64,000 nucleotides of DNA from Bacillus sp. (in: firmicutes) (GCA_012842745.1 DUSF01000048.1:62001-126000); one strand, 5' to 3'; shown: positions 8,859-18,806, counted from the first letter of the stretch. Notes: generated by a model not told the origin, from the letters alone. Numbers and translations: made by a program.

Positions 8859-8973
8859 TGCCGACTCGTAAGGGGTTTGGCACTAAAATAAATACGATAT
8901 GTTAGTTTCCGAAATCTTGTTAACACTACTTGTCATCATATGATAGCATCTAACCCCTTTATTTGAGTCGGCA
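8859..8973. repeat. Two-stage inverted repeat between convergent genes
   Basis: TGCCGACTC (8859-8867) is mirrored by GAGTCGGCA (8965-8973), and inside it AAGGGGTT (8870-8877) by AACCCCTT (8952-8959). The roughly 75-base interior is AT-rich and contains a small palindrome ATCATATGAT. It lies between the convergent 125-aa membrane protein gene and a chemoreceptor gene. No T-run follows either end, so it is not a standard terminator. It could be a structured RNA or a small palindromic repeat element. Confidence 0.55.
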
Positions 8974-8990
8974 CAATATTTCCCCTGAAT

Positions 8991-10613
8991 TTAAAAACGG
9001 AATCGCTTTACAATAACACTTAGATTTTTAGCTTCCTGAGTAAGTAATGAAGCATCCTCTGCTAACTGGTGAATTCCTTCAACTTCCTTATCCACAGTTG
9101 CTGTTGTTTCTTGAACAATTTCCGTAAAATCTTTAGCGATAATATTAATTTCTTCAATAATTTGCTGTAGTCTACGTCCATTTTCAGTAACAGACAAGGC
9201 ATATTTCCGATTATTCGAAACAAGCTCCTTCGTTTTAATGGAAGCCATTTTCAAATTATTAATCGCTTTTCCAGCTTCAGCGACAAGCTCCACCCCGTCA
9301 CCTATTGATTTAACATTACCTTCAACTTGCTCGACAGCGTCCTGCAACTCATCTCTAGTTTGTTCAAGTGAAGCAAGAATGTCTCGGGCAAACTCATTCG
9401 TTCCCTCGGCAAGCTTTCTAACTTCGTTTGCCACAACAGCAAATCCTTTGCCACTATCACCGGCACGAGCAGCTTCAATCGAAGCATTTAAAGCAAGAAG
9501 ATTTGTTTGTTTAGCAATATCTGTTATCGACGAAACTTTGTTCATGACAAGATCTGCATCATTTGAGATTGTCCTAATTTTTTTAGCCGTTTCAATCACA
9601 GTATCTTGAATTTCTCTCATTTGCCTTTGCGTTGAAATTACCGCATTTTCTCCTTCATTGGATGTTTGCAAAGCTTCATCCGCACCATAAACCGCTTTTT
9701 CAACTTCACCCTGCATCATCTCTACTAGTTCCATCATCGTATCGACCATTTCCTCTGCGGCGATAACAGAGTTACTTTGCTGTTCAGCTCCACCGCGAAA
9801 CGATTGCATTGTGGCTGAAACTTGGTCAAACGCAGCTGATAACTTTTGGGAGGATTGTTCCTGATGCTCACTTATAACCCCTACCGATTTCGTCGCATCT
9901 TCAAATTTTTTAATAATCATCCGAAATCCCAAAATTACTTTATTAATCTCGTAGCCGATTTGATGAAACTCATTTCGACCACCCTTTGTTTTTACTTCAG
10001 CACTTAAATCACCTGAAGAAATCGTTCTTGTTACTGAATACCATGTTCGCAATCTTCCTCTTATAGAAAAATGGAAATATAAGCTTAACAACATTGTAAA
10101 ACCTGAAGTTAGTAAAAAAATTATTAAACATTGTATAAAAGCTAATGCAAACATCTTCGCTGAAAGCGCTGCCATAAAACCAGGTACTAAACTTAACAAA
10201 ATAAACATTAAACCAATAAATGGGCGATGTATAAGTCTACCCATCCTTAAAACATAGTGGTTTCCCTCACTATCTTGGATAATTGGGCATGATGCATCAA
10301 CAAGCACTTCTCCAGTATTCCTTTGATAAAGCTGCAATAATGGAATGTTTGTCTTCGCAGCCTTTAAGCCCACCTCATCTTCAAAATGGCCACCTTCTCG
10401 AAGTCGGTTTGTATGGACAAAACTACGCCCATTTTGATCAACAATTACAAAAAATTCATCATTTTTTAGTTCCTCATCAAGAACTGTACGCAAATGATCA
10501 ACCTGTTCTTGAATTGGAATGTTTTCCTTCCATTTATTTTTAATAGTGTTTGCAACCTGCTCTACCTTTTGTAATGCTTGTTTAGCAGACTTTGTTGTCA
10601 ACAACCGACTCAT
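8991..10613 (-). CDS. Methyl-accepting chemotaxis protein with short N-terminal sensor
   Basis: 540 residues. An N-terminal soluble region (1-130, with FFVIVDQNGRSFVHTNRLREG resembling a small Cache/PAS-type pocket) precedes two adjacent membrane helices (about 133-185), a HAMP-like linker and a long coiled-coil signalling domain with the hairpin [20 protein letters not shown] and KGFAVVANEVRKLAEGTNEFA. Because no hydrophobic segment precedes the sensor, the sensor is probably cytoplasmic, unlike the classical receptors in this window. Signals to CheA/CheW. The ligand is unknown. Confidence 0.85.
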   Translation of the reverse strand: MSRLLTTKSAKQALQKVEQVANTIKNKWKENIPIQEQVDHLRTVLDEELKNDEFFVIVDQNGRSFVHTNRLREGGHFEDEVGLKAAKTNIPLLQLYQRNTGEVLVDASCPIIQDSEGNHYVLRMGRLIHRPFIGLMFILLSLVPGFMAALSAKMFALAFIQCLIIFLLTSGFTMLLSLYFHFSIRGRLRTWYSVTRTISSGDLSAEVKTKGGRNEFHQIGYEINKVILGFRMIIKKFEDATKSVGVISEHQEQSSQKLSAAFDQVSATMQSFRGGAEQQSNSVIAAEEMVDTMMELVEMMQGEVEKAVYGADEALQTSNEGENAVISTQRQMREIQDTVIETAKKIRTISNDADLVMNKVSSITDIAKQTNLLALNASIEAARAGDSGKGFAVVANEVRKLAEGTNEFARDILASLEQTRDELQDAVEQVEGNVKSIGDGVELVAEAGKAINNLKMASIKTKELVSNNRKYALSVTENGRRLQQIIEEINIIAKDFTEIVQETTATVDKEVEGIHQLAEDASLLTQEAKNLSVIVKRFRF

Positions 10614-10745
10614 TAAATCCCCCCTCCTTATCCCCTTTCTGAAAATTTAAAATATAAGCCTATTTATATATTAGTACAATTTTATGAACTTTTCATCTAT
10701 TATATTTCACTTAGAAATATTTTTGTTACATATCTTCCCTAGGAT

Positions 10746-12044
10746 TTATAAAAATCCCCACTTTTTTGCTGTAAATGTTAATTCATCACGAAAGTCTGGA
10801 TGGGCAATATTAATTAACTCCTGTGCTCGCTGTGACAGGCTTTTTCCACGTAATGAAGCTACACCAAATTCAGTTACAATATGGTCTACATCATTTTTCG
10901 ATGTTGTAACAACGGACCTCGGGCTTAACTGCGGCTGAATTCGTGATATAGTACCGTTTTTAGCGGTTGAATGTAAACATATAAAGCCCTTACCATTTTT
11001 CGCAAACATCGCCCCTCTTGCAAAATCAACTTGGCCACCAGAAGAGCTATAATAACGGCCTTGTATCGTTTCAGATGCACATTGCCCTAGGAAATCAATT
11101 TCTGTAGTTGCATTAATACATACCATATTATCCTCTTGAGCTATTACTCTAGGATCATTCACATAGTTTACAGGAAGCATCTCTATTCCAAGGTTATTAT
11201 TTAAAAGAGCGTATAATTTTTTTGTTCCTAAAGCAAACGTTGCTACCGCTTTACCAGGAGAAAGCTTTTTTTCGGTACCCGTAACAACTCCTTTTTCAAT
11301 TAACTCCATTACCCCATCCGCCATTAATTCGGTATGAATTCCGAGATTCTTATGATTAGTCAACATTGAAACAATCGCATTAGGAATCGCCCCTATACCA
11401 GATTGAATCGTCGCACCATTTTCAATTCGCTCTGCCACAAATTCAGCAATCCTTCGATCAATGTCCGTAATTTCAGCCGGCTGCACCTCAAACAAGGGAT
11501 AATCTACATTTATGTAACCTTCAATTTGACTTATATGAATCACATTGCTTCCAAACGTTCTTGGCATTTGCTTATTTACTTCTAAGAAAAAGGGCACCTT
11601 TCCAATAAAGGGCGCTACATAATCAGCTGATACACCTAGTGAAAAATAACCATGCTCATCCATTGGTGAGGCAGCTGTTACTATTAACGACATTTTCGTA
11701 GCTTTTTCTAAAAGTCGTGGCATTTCATGGAAATTATTAGGTACTAATGAACATTTCCCTTCTAAAAAAGCTTTTCTAGTCACATGACTTAAAAAATATG
11801 ATACATGCTCAAGATGGCCTGCATATTTTCCCCATATATAATCTCTTTCTTTAATTCCATGCATTTGGTGAATGCGTACATTTTTAAAATTCGTCGCATT
11901 TCTTTCAATAACATCTACTAAGATTTGCGGCTCTCCATTTGCTAGCGGCACGATAATATCATCGTCATTATGTATGTAAGACAAAACATCTTCCGGTTTT
12001 TTTTCTTTGTTATTGAATAATTGACCAATTGACAACGGTTTCAT
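10746..12044 (-). CDS. Acetyl-CoA hydrolase/transferase family protein (4-hydroxybutyrate CoA-transferase-like)
   Basis: 432 residues from ATG 12044. Class I CoA-transferase fold with the glycine-rich QSGIGAIPNA block and HTELMADGV, in which the glutamate is the expected catalytic residue that carries the CoA thioester. Members swap CoA between acetyl-CoA and short acids such as butyrate, propionate or 4-hydroxybutyrate; the substrate is not predictable here. Start choice is awkward: AAAAGGAG directly abuts this ATG, so an in-frame TTG at 12035, nine bases on, may be the true start; the frame is open up to a TTG at 12110. Monocistronic. Confidence 0.82.
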   Translation of the reverse strand: MKPLSIGQLFNNKEKKPEDVLSYIHNDDDIIVPLANGEPQILVDVIERNATNFKNVRIHQMHGIKERDYIWGKYAGHLEHVSYFLSHVTRKAFLEGKCSLVPNNFHEMPRLLEKATKMSLIVTAASPMDEHGYFSLGVSADYVAPFIGKVPFFLEVNKQMPRTFGSNVIHISQIEGYINVDYPLFEVQPAEITDIDRRIAEFVAERIENGATIQSGIGAIPNAIVSMLTNHKNLGIHTELMADGVMELIEKGVVTGTEKKLSPGKAVATFALGTKKLYALLNNNLGIEMLPVNYVNDPRVIAQEDNMVCINATTEIDFLGQCASETIQGRYYSSSGGQVDFARGAMFAKNGKGFICLHSTAKNGTISRIQPQLSPRSVVTTSKNDVDHIVTEFGVASLRGKSLSQRAQELINIAHPDFRDELTFTAKKWGFL

Positions 12045-12189
12045 CTCCTTTTCAAACCATATAATAACATTTTTGCGAATGAAACAAAAACTTAATAGAA
12101 AAGTTTGCAAAATTTTTTATATATTTCAGTTAACTTTCAGTTTTTCGAATTATATTTACCTTAAATAATAAGTTAAGGAGGGAACTATT

Positions 12190-12900
12190 TTGAAAAAGAT
12201 ATTCGTATTCATCCTAGCAATTATAATGATTACGTCTGTCAATAGTTATGCTGAAGGAACATCACTTGGCGTTCCCCTCAACGAAAAACAGCTAGATCTG
12301 CAGTTTGTAGATAAACAGGTCGAATTGCTTTTAGGTACTATAATTCTTCTACCAGAAAACAATAATTACGATAAAGTAAGTGTACGCGAAATGATTGCCA
12401 CAATCTCACAAATCGATCCGGTTATTCTTACTTTCTTAACAGAGAATAATCTAAAGATAAAGCTATTCGATGGAAGATTAACTGATGAGCCAAGTTTTCA
12501 AGATTTAAGAGGCGCTGTGCCAAGGGGATGGAATAACGGCTTAACATGGGATGATGTTCCAGGTGGGTGTGTACAAACGTTAGCAGTAGCTAAAATAGGT
12601 GCAAGCCGCACAGGAATGGGGCATAGCTCCGTTAATTTAGAATTACATGAAATTGGTCATTTATTTGAACGTAATTATCAAGAGCTTAAAAATAATGAGA
12701 AATATGATAGCATTTGGAAAGGGGAAGCAGCAAAATTGATGCCTGGCCGCGCCTATTTTTCAGACTACCAAGATGAATTTTTTGCAGAAGCCTTCGCAAT
12801 GTTTTATTACAGCAATAATACAAGAGAAGTAATAGAACAAGTGGCTCCGAAAACATTTTTATTAATGAAAGAAATTGAAAACAATTCATTATTAATGTAA
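12190..12900 (+). CDS. Secreted zinc metalloprotease of the Pro-Pro endopeptidase / anthrax lethal factor-like family
   Basis: 236 residues with a clear signal peptide (MKKIFVFILAIIM through SYA, cut near residue 21). HEIGH at 153-157 supplies two zinc ligands and the catalytic Glu. The third ligand fits E196 in QDEFFAEAF, with Y189 seven residues earlier; the spacing His157-Glu196 (39) equals that of Clostridioides difficile PPEP-1 (H146-E185, Y178), as I recall it, and is shorter than in lethal factor. PPEPs cut Pro-Pro bonds in surface proteins. The gene stands alone behind AAGGAGGGAAC. The substrate is unknown. Confidence 0.72.
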   Translation: MKKIFVFILAIIMITSVNSYAEGTSLGVPLNEKQLDLQFVDKQVELLLGTIILLPENNNYDKVSVREMIATISQIDPVILTFLTENNLKIKLFDGRLTDEPSFQDLRGAVPRGWNNGLTWDDVPGGCVQTLAVAKIGASRTGMGHSSVNLELHEIGHLFERNYQELKNNEKYDSIWKGEAAKLMPGRAYFSDYQDEFFAEAFAMFYYSNNTREVIEQVAPKTFLLMKEIENNSLLM

Positions 12901-12945
12901 GACAATGTTATGATCGTCTAAGAAAATAATAAGTTATCAATAAAG

Positions 12946-13029
12946 CAAGTCTCTAAGCGGTTAACGAAGAAATGTAATCTCAATTTATAAAACTATTGAG
13001 GGCTTCATTCGTATTCACTTAGAAACTTG
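12946..13029. repeat. Nested stem-loop between convergent genes
   Basis: CAAGTCTCTAAG (12946-12957) pairs with CTTAGAAACTTG (13018-13029) with one mismatch; inside, CTCAAT and ATTGAG form a second stem. It sits between the convergent protease and ZIP transporter genes and probably forms a structured 3' region for one or both transcripts. There is no clear T-run. Confidence 0.4.
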
Positions 13030-13062
13030 TCATACATATTTTAATTAGCTTGTTAAGCTGGT

Positions 13063-13878
13063 TTAGCCTAAGGCCACATCTAAAATCATCATGATTGTGA
13101 AACCTACCATCAACGCTAACGAAGCAAGGTCATGATTTCCATTTTCATGGGAACTAGGAATAACTTCCTCCGCTACTACAAAGATCATTGCCCCTGCAGC
13201 AAAGCTTAATGCATATGGGAGCAATGGTTCAATAAAAACAACAGCTAAAGCTCCGATTACAGCGGCAATTGGTTCAACCATGCCTGAAAGCTGTCCATAC
13301 CAAAAACTTTTGAGCCGTGACATCCCTTCTCTCCGCAATGGTACAGAAACAGCAACACCCTCGGGAAGGTTTTGAATACCTATTCCAATCGCTAAAGCTA
13401 GGGCACCAGCCAATGATGCTGATGAATATCCAGCAGCAACTGAGCCAAAGGCAACACCAATTGCTAGCCCTTCTGGAATATTGTGCATGGTGATTGCAAG
13501 AACTAATAACGTACTTCTTCTTTTTCCTTCCGGCCTAATCCCTTCAGCTTGATCGATTGGTGCCATTGGATGCAAGTGTGGCAATATTTTGTCAAAAAGC
13601 ATTAAAAAGAGACCGCCACATAAAAATCCAATCGCAGCTGGCATCCAAGCGGTTTTTCCGCTTGCTTCTGCCATTTCTATCGCTGGAGAAAGAAGCGACC
13701 AAAAGCTAGCCGCAATCATAACTCCCCCAGCCAAACCGAGCATTCCATCAAGAACCTTTTGGTTAAAATTCTTAGCCGTAAAAACGGCCGCCGCCCCAAT
13801 TGCAGTCATCAGCCATGTGAATAAGGTGGCAATTAATGCCTGCATGGCAGGACTAAACTGAGCTATAAAATCGAGCAT
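13063..13878 (-). CDS. ZIP family divalent metal transporter
   Basis: 271 residues, about eight membrane helices. Helix IV carries [14 protein letters not shown] and helix V carries [19 protein letters not shown], the paired metal-binding motifs of the ZupT/GufA type ZIP transporters (His-Asn-x-x-Pro-Glu-Gly and Gln-Asn-x-Pro-Glu-Gly). A histidine-containing loop ([18 protein letters not shown]) lies before helix IV. It likely imports Zn2+ or another divalent metal into the cytoplasm. Monocistronic; no Zur-like operator was recognised. Confidence 0.88.
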   Translation of the reverse strand: MLDFIAQFSPAMQALIATLFTWLMTAIGAAAVFTAKNFNQKVLDGMLGLAGGVMIAASFWSLLSPAIEMAEASGKTAWMPAAIGFLCGGLFLMLFDKILPHLHPMAPIDQAEGIRPEGKRRSTLLVLAITMHNIPEGLAIGVAFGSVAAGYSSASLAGALALAIGIGIQNLPEGVAVSVPLRREGMSRLKSFWYGQLSGMVEPIAAVIGALAVVFIEPLLPYALSFAAGAMIFVVAEEVIPSSHENGNHDLASLALMVGFTIMMILDVALG

Positions 13879-13974
13879 TTTCCTTCAATCCTCCTGCTGG
13901 GATTAATTAGGCGTTTTTTTAACAACAATGCTTTTTAGATAGGAAATGTGCCCATTTTAAAAAACTATACAAAC

Positions 13975-14457
13975 TTAATGTAACCCAATCACTTTCCTAT
14001 AATCAGTTACTTTTATTAGCATAGCAGTCTCATCACAATTTAAAAACTTTTGACAATTCATACAGTCTTTCCATATCTTTTGCGGTAACTCTTGTTTATC
14101 AACGATGGTAAAACCGCATTTATGAAAAAAGTCAACCTGATAGGTCATTGCAAATACATTTTCAACCCCAAGCATTTCTGCATCTTCGATAAGATTATAT
14201 ACTAATTTTCTACCAACACCCAATCCTTTCGCCTCACTAGATACAACTAAAGAACGGATTTCGGCTAAATCACGTCCGAGAACATGTAAGCTTCCCGCTC
14301 CAATAACCTGTCCATCCTTTTCAGCAACTCGAATACATTGAATATTTTCATATAATGATAAATGTGTTCTTGGTAAAAGGAGGTCTTCCTTCGCATATGA
14401 ATCTATTAACTCAAAAATTGCATTAACATCATGAATACTAGCTTTGCGAATTAGCAT
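13975..14457 (-). CDS. GNAT N-acetyltransferase, ArgA-like C-terminal-domain type
   Basis: 160 residues forming one GNAT domain: MLIRKASIHDVNAI at the start, AEIRSLVVSSEAKGLGVGRKLV with the acetyl-CoA loop (GLGVG), and CGFTIVDKQELPQKIWKDC near the end, a segment typical of the acetyltransferase domain of N-acetylglutamate synthases. It lies about 35 bases after proA on the same strand, so it is probably the third gene of the proline operon, which fits a role on glutamate or a related amino acid. Glutamate as substrate is an inference. Confidence 0.68.
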   Translation of the reverse strand: MLIRKASIHDVNAIFELIDSYAKEDLLLPRTHLSLYENIQCIRVAEKDGQVIGAGSLHVLGRDLAEIRSLVVSSEAKGLGVGRKLVYNLIEDAEMLGVENVFAMTYQVDFFHKCGFTIVDKQELPQKIWKDCMNCQKFLNCDETAMLIKVTDYRKVIGLH

Positions 14458-14491
14458 AGTTTATGTCTCCTTATAGAGTCATTTTCAGTTC

Positions 14492-15739
14492 CTATTTTCT
14501 TACTTGACCTGTTCCGTTCACAATATATTTAGTAGATGTTAAGGCAGGCAATCCCATCGGCCCTCTAGCATGAAGCTTTTGCGTACTAATGCCAATCTCG
14601 GCACCAAAGCCAAATTCAAAACCATCCGTAAATCTCGTAGATGCATTATGATAAACAGCTGCCGCATCAACATAATTAAAAAATTGTTCAACATTCTCCG
14701 GCGTTTCAGAAATAATCGCTTCCGAGTGTAAAGAACCATATTTATTAATATGAGCGATAGCTTCATTGACATTAGTAACAAGTTTCATCGCCACAATTAA
14801 ATCTAAAAATTCTGTACCCCAATCTTCTTCAGTTGCTTGAGTTACAGTAGGAATGATGTTCCTTACATTTTGATCGCCATGAATTTCGACTTTTTTCTCT
14901 TGTAATGCCTTTACTAAGTCTTGCAAATACTTAGTAGCCCATGATTCATGAATAAGAATCGTTTCGACGGCATTGCAAACAGATGGACGCTGTGTTTTCG
15001 CATTAACGGCAATATCAATCGCCATCTCTTTTTCCGCTGTCTCATCAATATAAAGATGACAATTCCCGACGCCTGTCTCTAATACAGGAATGCTTGCGTT
15101 TTCAACAACCGTTTTGATAAGTCCCGCTCCACCACGAGGGATTAAAACATCCAAATACTCATTTAACTTAAACATCTCTGCGGCTGTTTCCCTACTTGTA
15201 TCTTCTAATAACTGAACAGCATCAACAGGAATATCCGATTGTTCAAGGGAGCGGTGAATCACATTCACAATTGCAATATTGGAGTGAATCGCCGTTGAGC
15301 TTCCTCGTAGGATTACAGCGTTTCCCGTTTTTAAGCACAGACTTGAAGCATCAACGGTCACATTCGGTCTCGCTTCATAGACCATGCCAACAACACCAAG
15401 CGGAACGCGCACTTGTTTTATTTTTAATTCGTTTGGCCTTTCCCACGAATCAAGAACTTCCCCAATTGGGTCTTTTAAGCTTACTAATTGCAGAAGGGCG
15501 TCTGCCATATCAGCAATTCGCTCTTCCGTTAAGCGAAGGCGGTCTAATAATGAAGCGGATAACCCGTTCCGTCTACCAACCTCAATATCTTTCTCATTTT
15601 CGGATAAAATATATTCTTTTTCAAGAAGCAATTGTGCGCTAATTTTACGTAATGCCTCATTTTTTTGCTCTGTTGTTTTAACAGCTAATTCACTTGCAAC
15701 TGTTTTTGCCTTTTTTGCCTTTTCTAATAATTCACTCAT
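14492..15739 (-). CDS. proA: Gamma-glutamyl phosphate reductase
   Basis: 415 residues, the normal length. NADPH-dependent reduction of gamma-glutamyl phosphate to glutamate semialdehyde, second step of proline synthesis. An aldehyde-dehydrogenase fold; the catalytic cysteine is in [10 protein letters not shown]. Conserved [27 protein letters not shown] and [15 protein letters not shown] are present. It begins two bases from the stop of proB. Confidence 0.96.
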   Translation of the reverse strand: MSELLEKAKKAKTVASELAVKTTEQKNEALRKISAQLLLEKEYILSENEKDIEVGRRNGLSASLLDRLRLTEERIADMADALLQLVSLKDPIGEVLDSWERPNELKIKQVRVPLGVVGMVYEARPNVTVDASSLCLKTGNAVILRGSSTAIHSNIAIVNVIHRSLEQSDIPVDAVQLLEDTSRETAAEMFKLNEYLDVLIPRGGAGLIKTVVENASIPVLETGVGNCHLYIDETAEKEMAIDIAVNAKTQRPSVCNAVETILIHESWATKYLQDLVKALQEKKVEIHGDQNVRNIIPTVTQATEEDWGTEFLDLIVAMKLVTNVNEAIAHINKYGSLHSEAIISETPENVEQFFNYVDAAAVYHNASTRFTDGFEFGFGAEIGISTQKLHARGPMGLPALTSTKYIVNGTGQVRK

Positions 15740-15740
15740 T

Positions 15741-16862
15741 TTAATTCACCTTCTCCTTTTTTAGCGTAACCCAATGATCACGATGAATCACTACTGTTTG
15801 ATCGTTATGCAAGATATGTTTTGCTTCGGCGGTTGTTAAGCCTTTTATTTTTTCCAGTTCAGTTGCCGAAAAATTAACTTCTCCTCTGCCAATCAATTCG
15901 CCTTTTTGGTTAATAACATCAACCACATCACCAGTAGCGAAATCGCCCTTAACATTGCTCACCCCTGCAGGCAAAAGACTTTTCCCTTTGTAGAGCAATG
16001 CATCTGTTGCCCCATTGTCTATTTCTATTGTACCAGCAACAGTAGAATGAAGGGCAAGCCATTGTTTCGAATTTTTAATTCCTGTAAGCTTAGAATTGCC
16101 AATATAGGTGCCATCACCTTTGCCAGCTAAAATATCGATTAGTTTTCCCTCGCCAAAACCTGTTCCAATGAATACGTTCACACCTAACGATAGAGCTGTT
16201 TTAGCTGCTTCAATTTTAGAGCGCATTCCGCCTGTGCCCATCTTTGATCCTGATGATGAAGCAATTTGTAAAAGCTCCTCAGTAATTTCAGGTAAAAAAT
16301 TATATTTCTTCGCATTTGGATTTTCATTTGGATTTTGGTCATAAAGTCCATTAACATCTGTTAAAATTATGAGAAAATCGGCATGGACATGGCCGCTAAC
16401 TAACGCGGACAGCATATCATTATCACCAAATGTTAGTTCATCAACAGCTACCGAATCATTCTCATTAATAATCGGTAAACAATCGCGCTTTAATAATTCC
16501 GTAAGTGTTGCGTAAGAGTTGCTATATTGTTCTTTATTCATAAATCCATGTCTTGTCAGCAAGAGCTGTGCTGTAACAATTTGGTGGGAATTAAAATGCT
16601 CAGTATAGCCTTGCATTAATAAACCTTGTCCGACAGCGGCGGCTGCCTGTTTACCTGCGATTGTAACAGGTCGTGTTGGATAGCCTAATTCTTTGAACCC
16701 TGCTGCCACAGCTCCAGAAGAAATTAAGATGACCTCATGCCCGGCTTTTTTAAGCATTGCCAATGCTTCTACATGTTCTGCAAGCTTCTCAATTGATAAG
16801 CCGCCATTTGTATTTGTTAAAGAGCTGCTTCCTATTTTCACAACAATCCGTTGCTTAGCCAC
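15741..16862 (-). CDS. proB: Glutamate 5-kinase with PUA domain
   Basis: 373 residues. Phosphorylates glutamate for proline synthesis. The amino-acid kinase domain ([54 protein letters not shown]) is followed by a C-terminal PUA domain from about residue 275. The start is a GTG preceded by TGGAGG. The whole operon is under the upstream proline T-box, so it is anabolic rather than the osmo-regulated proHJ type. Confidence 0.96.
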   Translation of the reverse strand: MAKQRIVVKIGSSSLTNTNGGLSIEKLAEHVEALAMLKKAGHEVILISSGAVAAGFKELGYPTRPVTIAGKQAAAAVGQGLLMQGYTEHFNSHQIVTAQLLLTRHGFMNKEQYSNSYATLTELLKRDCLPIINENDSVAVDELTFGDNDMLSALVSGHVHADFLIILTDVNGLYDQNPNENPNAKKYNFLPEITEELLQIASSSGSKMGTGGMRSKIEAAKTALSLGVNVFIGTGFGEGKLIDILAGKGDGTYIGNSKLTGIKNSKQWLALHSTVAGTIEIDNGATDALLYKGKSLLPAGVSNVKGDFATGDVVDVINQKGELIGRGEVNFSATELEKIKGLTTAEAKHILHNDQTVVIHRDHWVTLKKEKVN

Positions 16863-16907
16863 GTTAAAACCTCCAGTTGCAATATTCGGATTATATTTTC
16901 ATTATAC

Positions 16908-17165
16908 AAAAAAGACCCTTCCACATCCTTAAAAAGGACGGAAGAGTCTAATCTTTCGCGGTACCACCTTTTTTGGCTATTTGGAATAGTAATTATAAGT
17001 CTACACATAATAGCCCTCTTAAATCCGTAACGAGGATGAATCGGTTAGTTTTCACTAACAGCTCTGGGGTAGGTTCGCATGGTTCTGTCACGATGAAACC
17101 TTTCAGCCAACGGATTTCACTCTCTTGCGGACGAATTTCATCTACTAGTCCCCTTCAATGCATTT
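16908..17165 (-). ncRNA. T-box leader, proline-specific (specifier CCU)
   Basis: Leftward RNA with the T-box core AGGTGGTACCGCG (16957-16969), whose bulge UGGU would pair with a tRNA ending ACCA, and a terminator (16908-16949) with AGACTCTTCC against GGAAGGGTCT and a T-run. Stem I is closed by GGGG/CCCC; the specifier loop has AGTAGA on the 5' side and GAA-CCT-A on the 3' side, giving CCU (17071-17073), a proline codon. It precedes proBA, so uncharged tRNA-Pro should switch the operon on. Confidence 0.94.
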
Positions 17166-17253
17166 TTCTAATAAGAATAGCCTTAATAATCAATAATTTG
17201 CTATTATTATGCGATACGAAATAGTTTATGTCAACACCAATTATTTACACAGA

Positions 17254-17607
17254 CTAACTAATCTTCATCGTTTTTGCTGTCAATTTGGATTGTTTAATAT
17301 TTTGAACGATATATGTTGATTCTTCAATTGCTTTGGATAAAGAGTTTGGATTTGTTGATTTGTAAAAAGGGGGTCTTAATGACCAAAAAACTCCTGTTTC
17401 TTGCGCGGGATAAACGACAACATTCCATTCATACTTTTCGCTATTGGCTGCTAATGGCTTGCCTTCAAGAGCAATTAGCCAATGATTTACTTTTAAACAA
17501 TCCCCACAATCACCACAAAATTCTTTACAAAAATGCTCTTTATCAAAGTCATTCATTGGAATTAAAGCCTTCTGATAAAACTCCCTGTAATTTGGTACAT
17601 TCATCAT
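17254..17607 (-). CDS. Hypothetical protein with N-terminal cysteine cluster
   Basis: 117 residues, not recognised. A cysteine cluster CKEFCGDCGDC lies at residues 27-37, suggestive of metal binding, followed by an aromatic-rich middle (HWLIALEGKP, YEWNVVVYP, VFWSLRPPFY). No membrane segment or signal peptide. It stands upstream of the T-box on the same strand; its start is preceded by GAGGGG. The frame is clean and has normal codon use, so I consider it real. Confidence 0.55.
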   Translation of the reverse strand: MMNVPNYREFYQKALIPMNDFDKEHFCKEFCGDCGDCLKVNHWLIALEGKPLAANSEKYEWNVVVYPAQETGVFWSLRPPFYKSTNPNSLSKAIEESTYIVQNIKQSKLTAKTMKIS

Positions 17608-17720
17608 CGGTCATTCCCCTCTTTAAACGATTTTTCACATTAATTGTATGCGCCTCCATAAAAACAGAAAGCTTTCTTTAATAAATTGACAAAATATCCA
17701 AATTTCGTATTATCGGATTG

Positions 17721-18806
17721 CTATTTACATTTCTTATACTTTATTAAATCACGTAATCGTTTGTCTACCATTTCGCGAATTTCATGATTAGTCATTTGTG
17801 ATGATTGCATCATTCCAATAAAATCCTCTTTTCGAAGCGAAAGTAATTCAACAGATTCGTTAGCAGAGGCCCTAATTGTCGCTGTCCGTTTCCCACCAGT
17901 TAGTAAGGCAATTTCTCCGAAATAGTGACCAGCACCTAAACGACTAACGATTACTTCGCCTTTACTATGTTGTTGGATGATAACCTCAACCTCCCCCCTA
18001 ACGATAATATAAGCAGAATCAGCATCTTCTCCTTCTCTCATAATGATGGAGCCAGCTTGATACTGCACCTTTTCAAATTGGGTTTGAAGCGTTGAAATTT
18101 CATCAATCGTGAGATTCGGGAATGCTTGCACCGCATATTCATTAACAATTTGTCCATCAGCAACAACAATGGTTCGTTGGACTTTGCTTGCCAAATCTTT
18201 ATCGTGTGTAACCATAATAACCGTCTTGGCTTGATCCACTAAATTTTGAAAAAGGTCAAAAATAGAATCAGCTGTGTTTGAATCTAAGCTTCCTGTCGGC
18301 TCATCTGCTACAATGATTGGCGGGTCATTTGCTAAAGCTCTGGCGATTGCAACTCGTTGTTGTTGTCCCCCTGATACTTCATTTGGGAATTTTTGTGCAT
18401 GTTCAAGCATACCCACGGTTTTTAATAATTCTAGCGCTTTCAGCCTTCTTTCTTTTGGTTCGTACATGCTGCAAAAATCCATTGGTAACATAACATTTTC
18501 AACAATCGAAAGGGTTGGGATTAATTGAAAAAATTGAAAGATTACACCGATATTTTTTCCTCTCCATTGCGCCATTGAACTGCCTCTTAATGTCAGCATA
18601 TCTTGGCCTGCAACAGTAATTCCCCCAGATGTTGGAAGGTCAATTCCTGTAATCATATTCAAAAGCGTTGACTTCCCGCTTCCAGATTTCCCGATAATCC
18701 CTACAAATTCCCCTTCCGCGATTTGCAGACTAATTCCCTTTAACACCGTGTTTGCTACACCATCATTTTTATATGTTTTAACGACATTCTCTAACGCAAT
18801 AATCAT
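17721..18806 (-). CDS. ABC transporter ATPase fused to a cyclic-nucleotide-binding (CAP_ED) domain
   Basis: 361 residues. Residues 1-225 are a MacB/LolD-type ATPase: Walker A GKSGSGKS (39-46), signature VSGGQQQRVAIARA, Walker B IIVADEPTGSLDS, H-loop VTHD. Residues about 240-345 form a cNMP-binding barrel with the cassette HYFGEIALLTGGKRTATIRA. The fusion suggests that transport is gated or tuned by the regulatory domain; a bound nucleotide is not proven. The permease and adaptor are divergent on the other strand. Start ATG 18806 follows GGGTGA; the upstream ATG at 18818 has no ribosome binding site. Confidence 0.88.
   Translation of the reverse strand: MIIALENVVKTYKNDGVANTVLKGISLQIAEGEFVGIIGKSGSGKSTLLNMITGIDLPTSGGITVAGQDMLTLRGSSMAQWRGKNIGVIFQFFQLIPTLSIVENVMLPMDFCSMYEPKERRLKALELLKTVGMLEHAQKFPNEVSGGQQQRVAIARALANDPPIIVADEPTGSLDSNTADSIFDLFQNLVDQAKTVIMVTHDKDLASKVQRTIVVADGQIVNEYAVQAFPNLTIDEISTLQTQFEKVQYQAGSIIMREGEDADSAYIIVRGEVEVIIQQHSKGEVIVSRLGAGHYFGEIALLTGGKRTATIRASANESVELLSLRKEDFIGMMQSSQMTNHEIREMVDKRLRDLIKYKKCK

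Noticed and set aside
12045..12110. N-terminal extension of the CoA-transferase to a TTG at 12110
   Set aside because: No ribosome binding site precedes it and the extra 22 residues are unlike the family; the start near 12044 or 12035 fits better.
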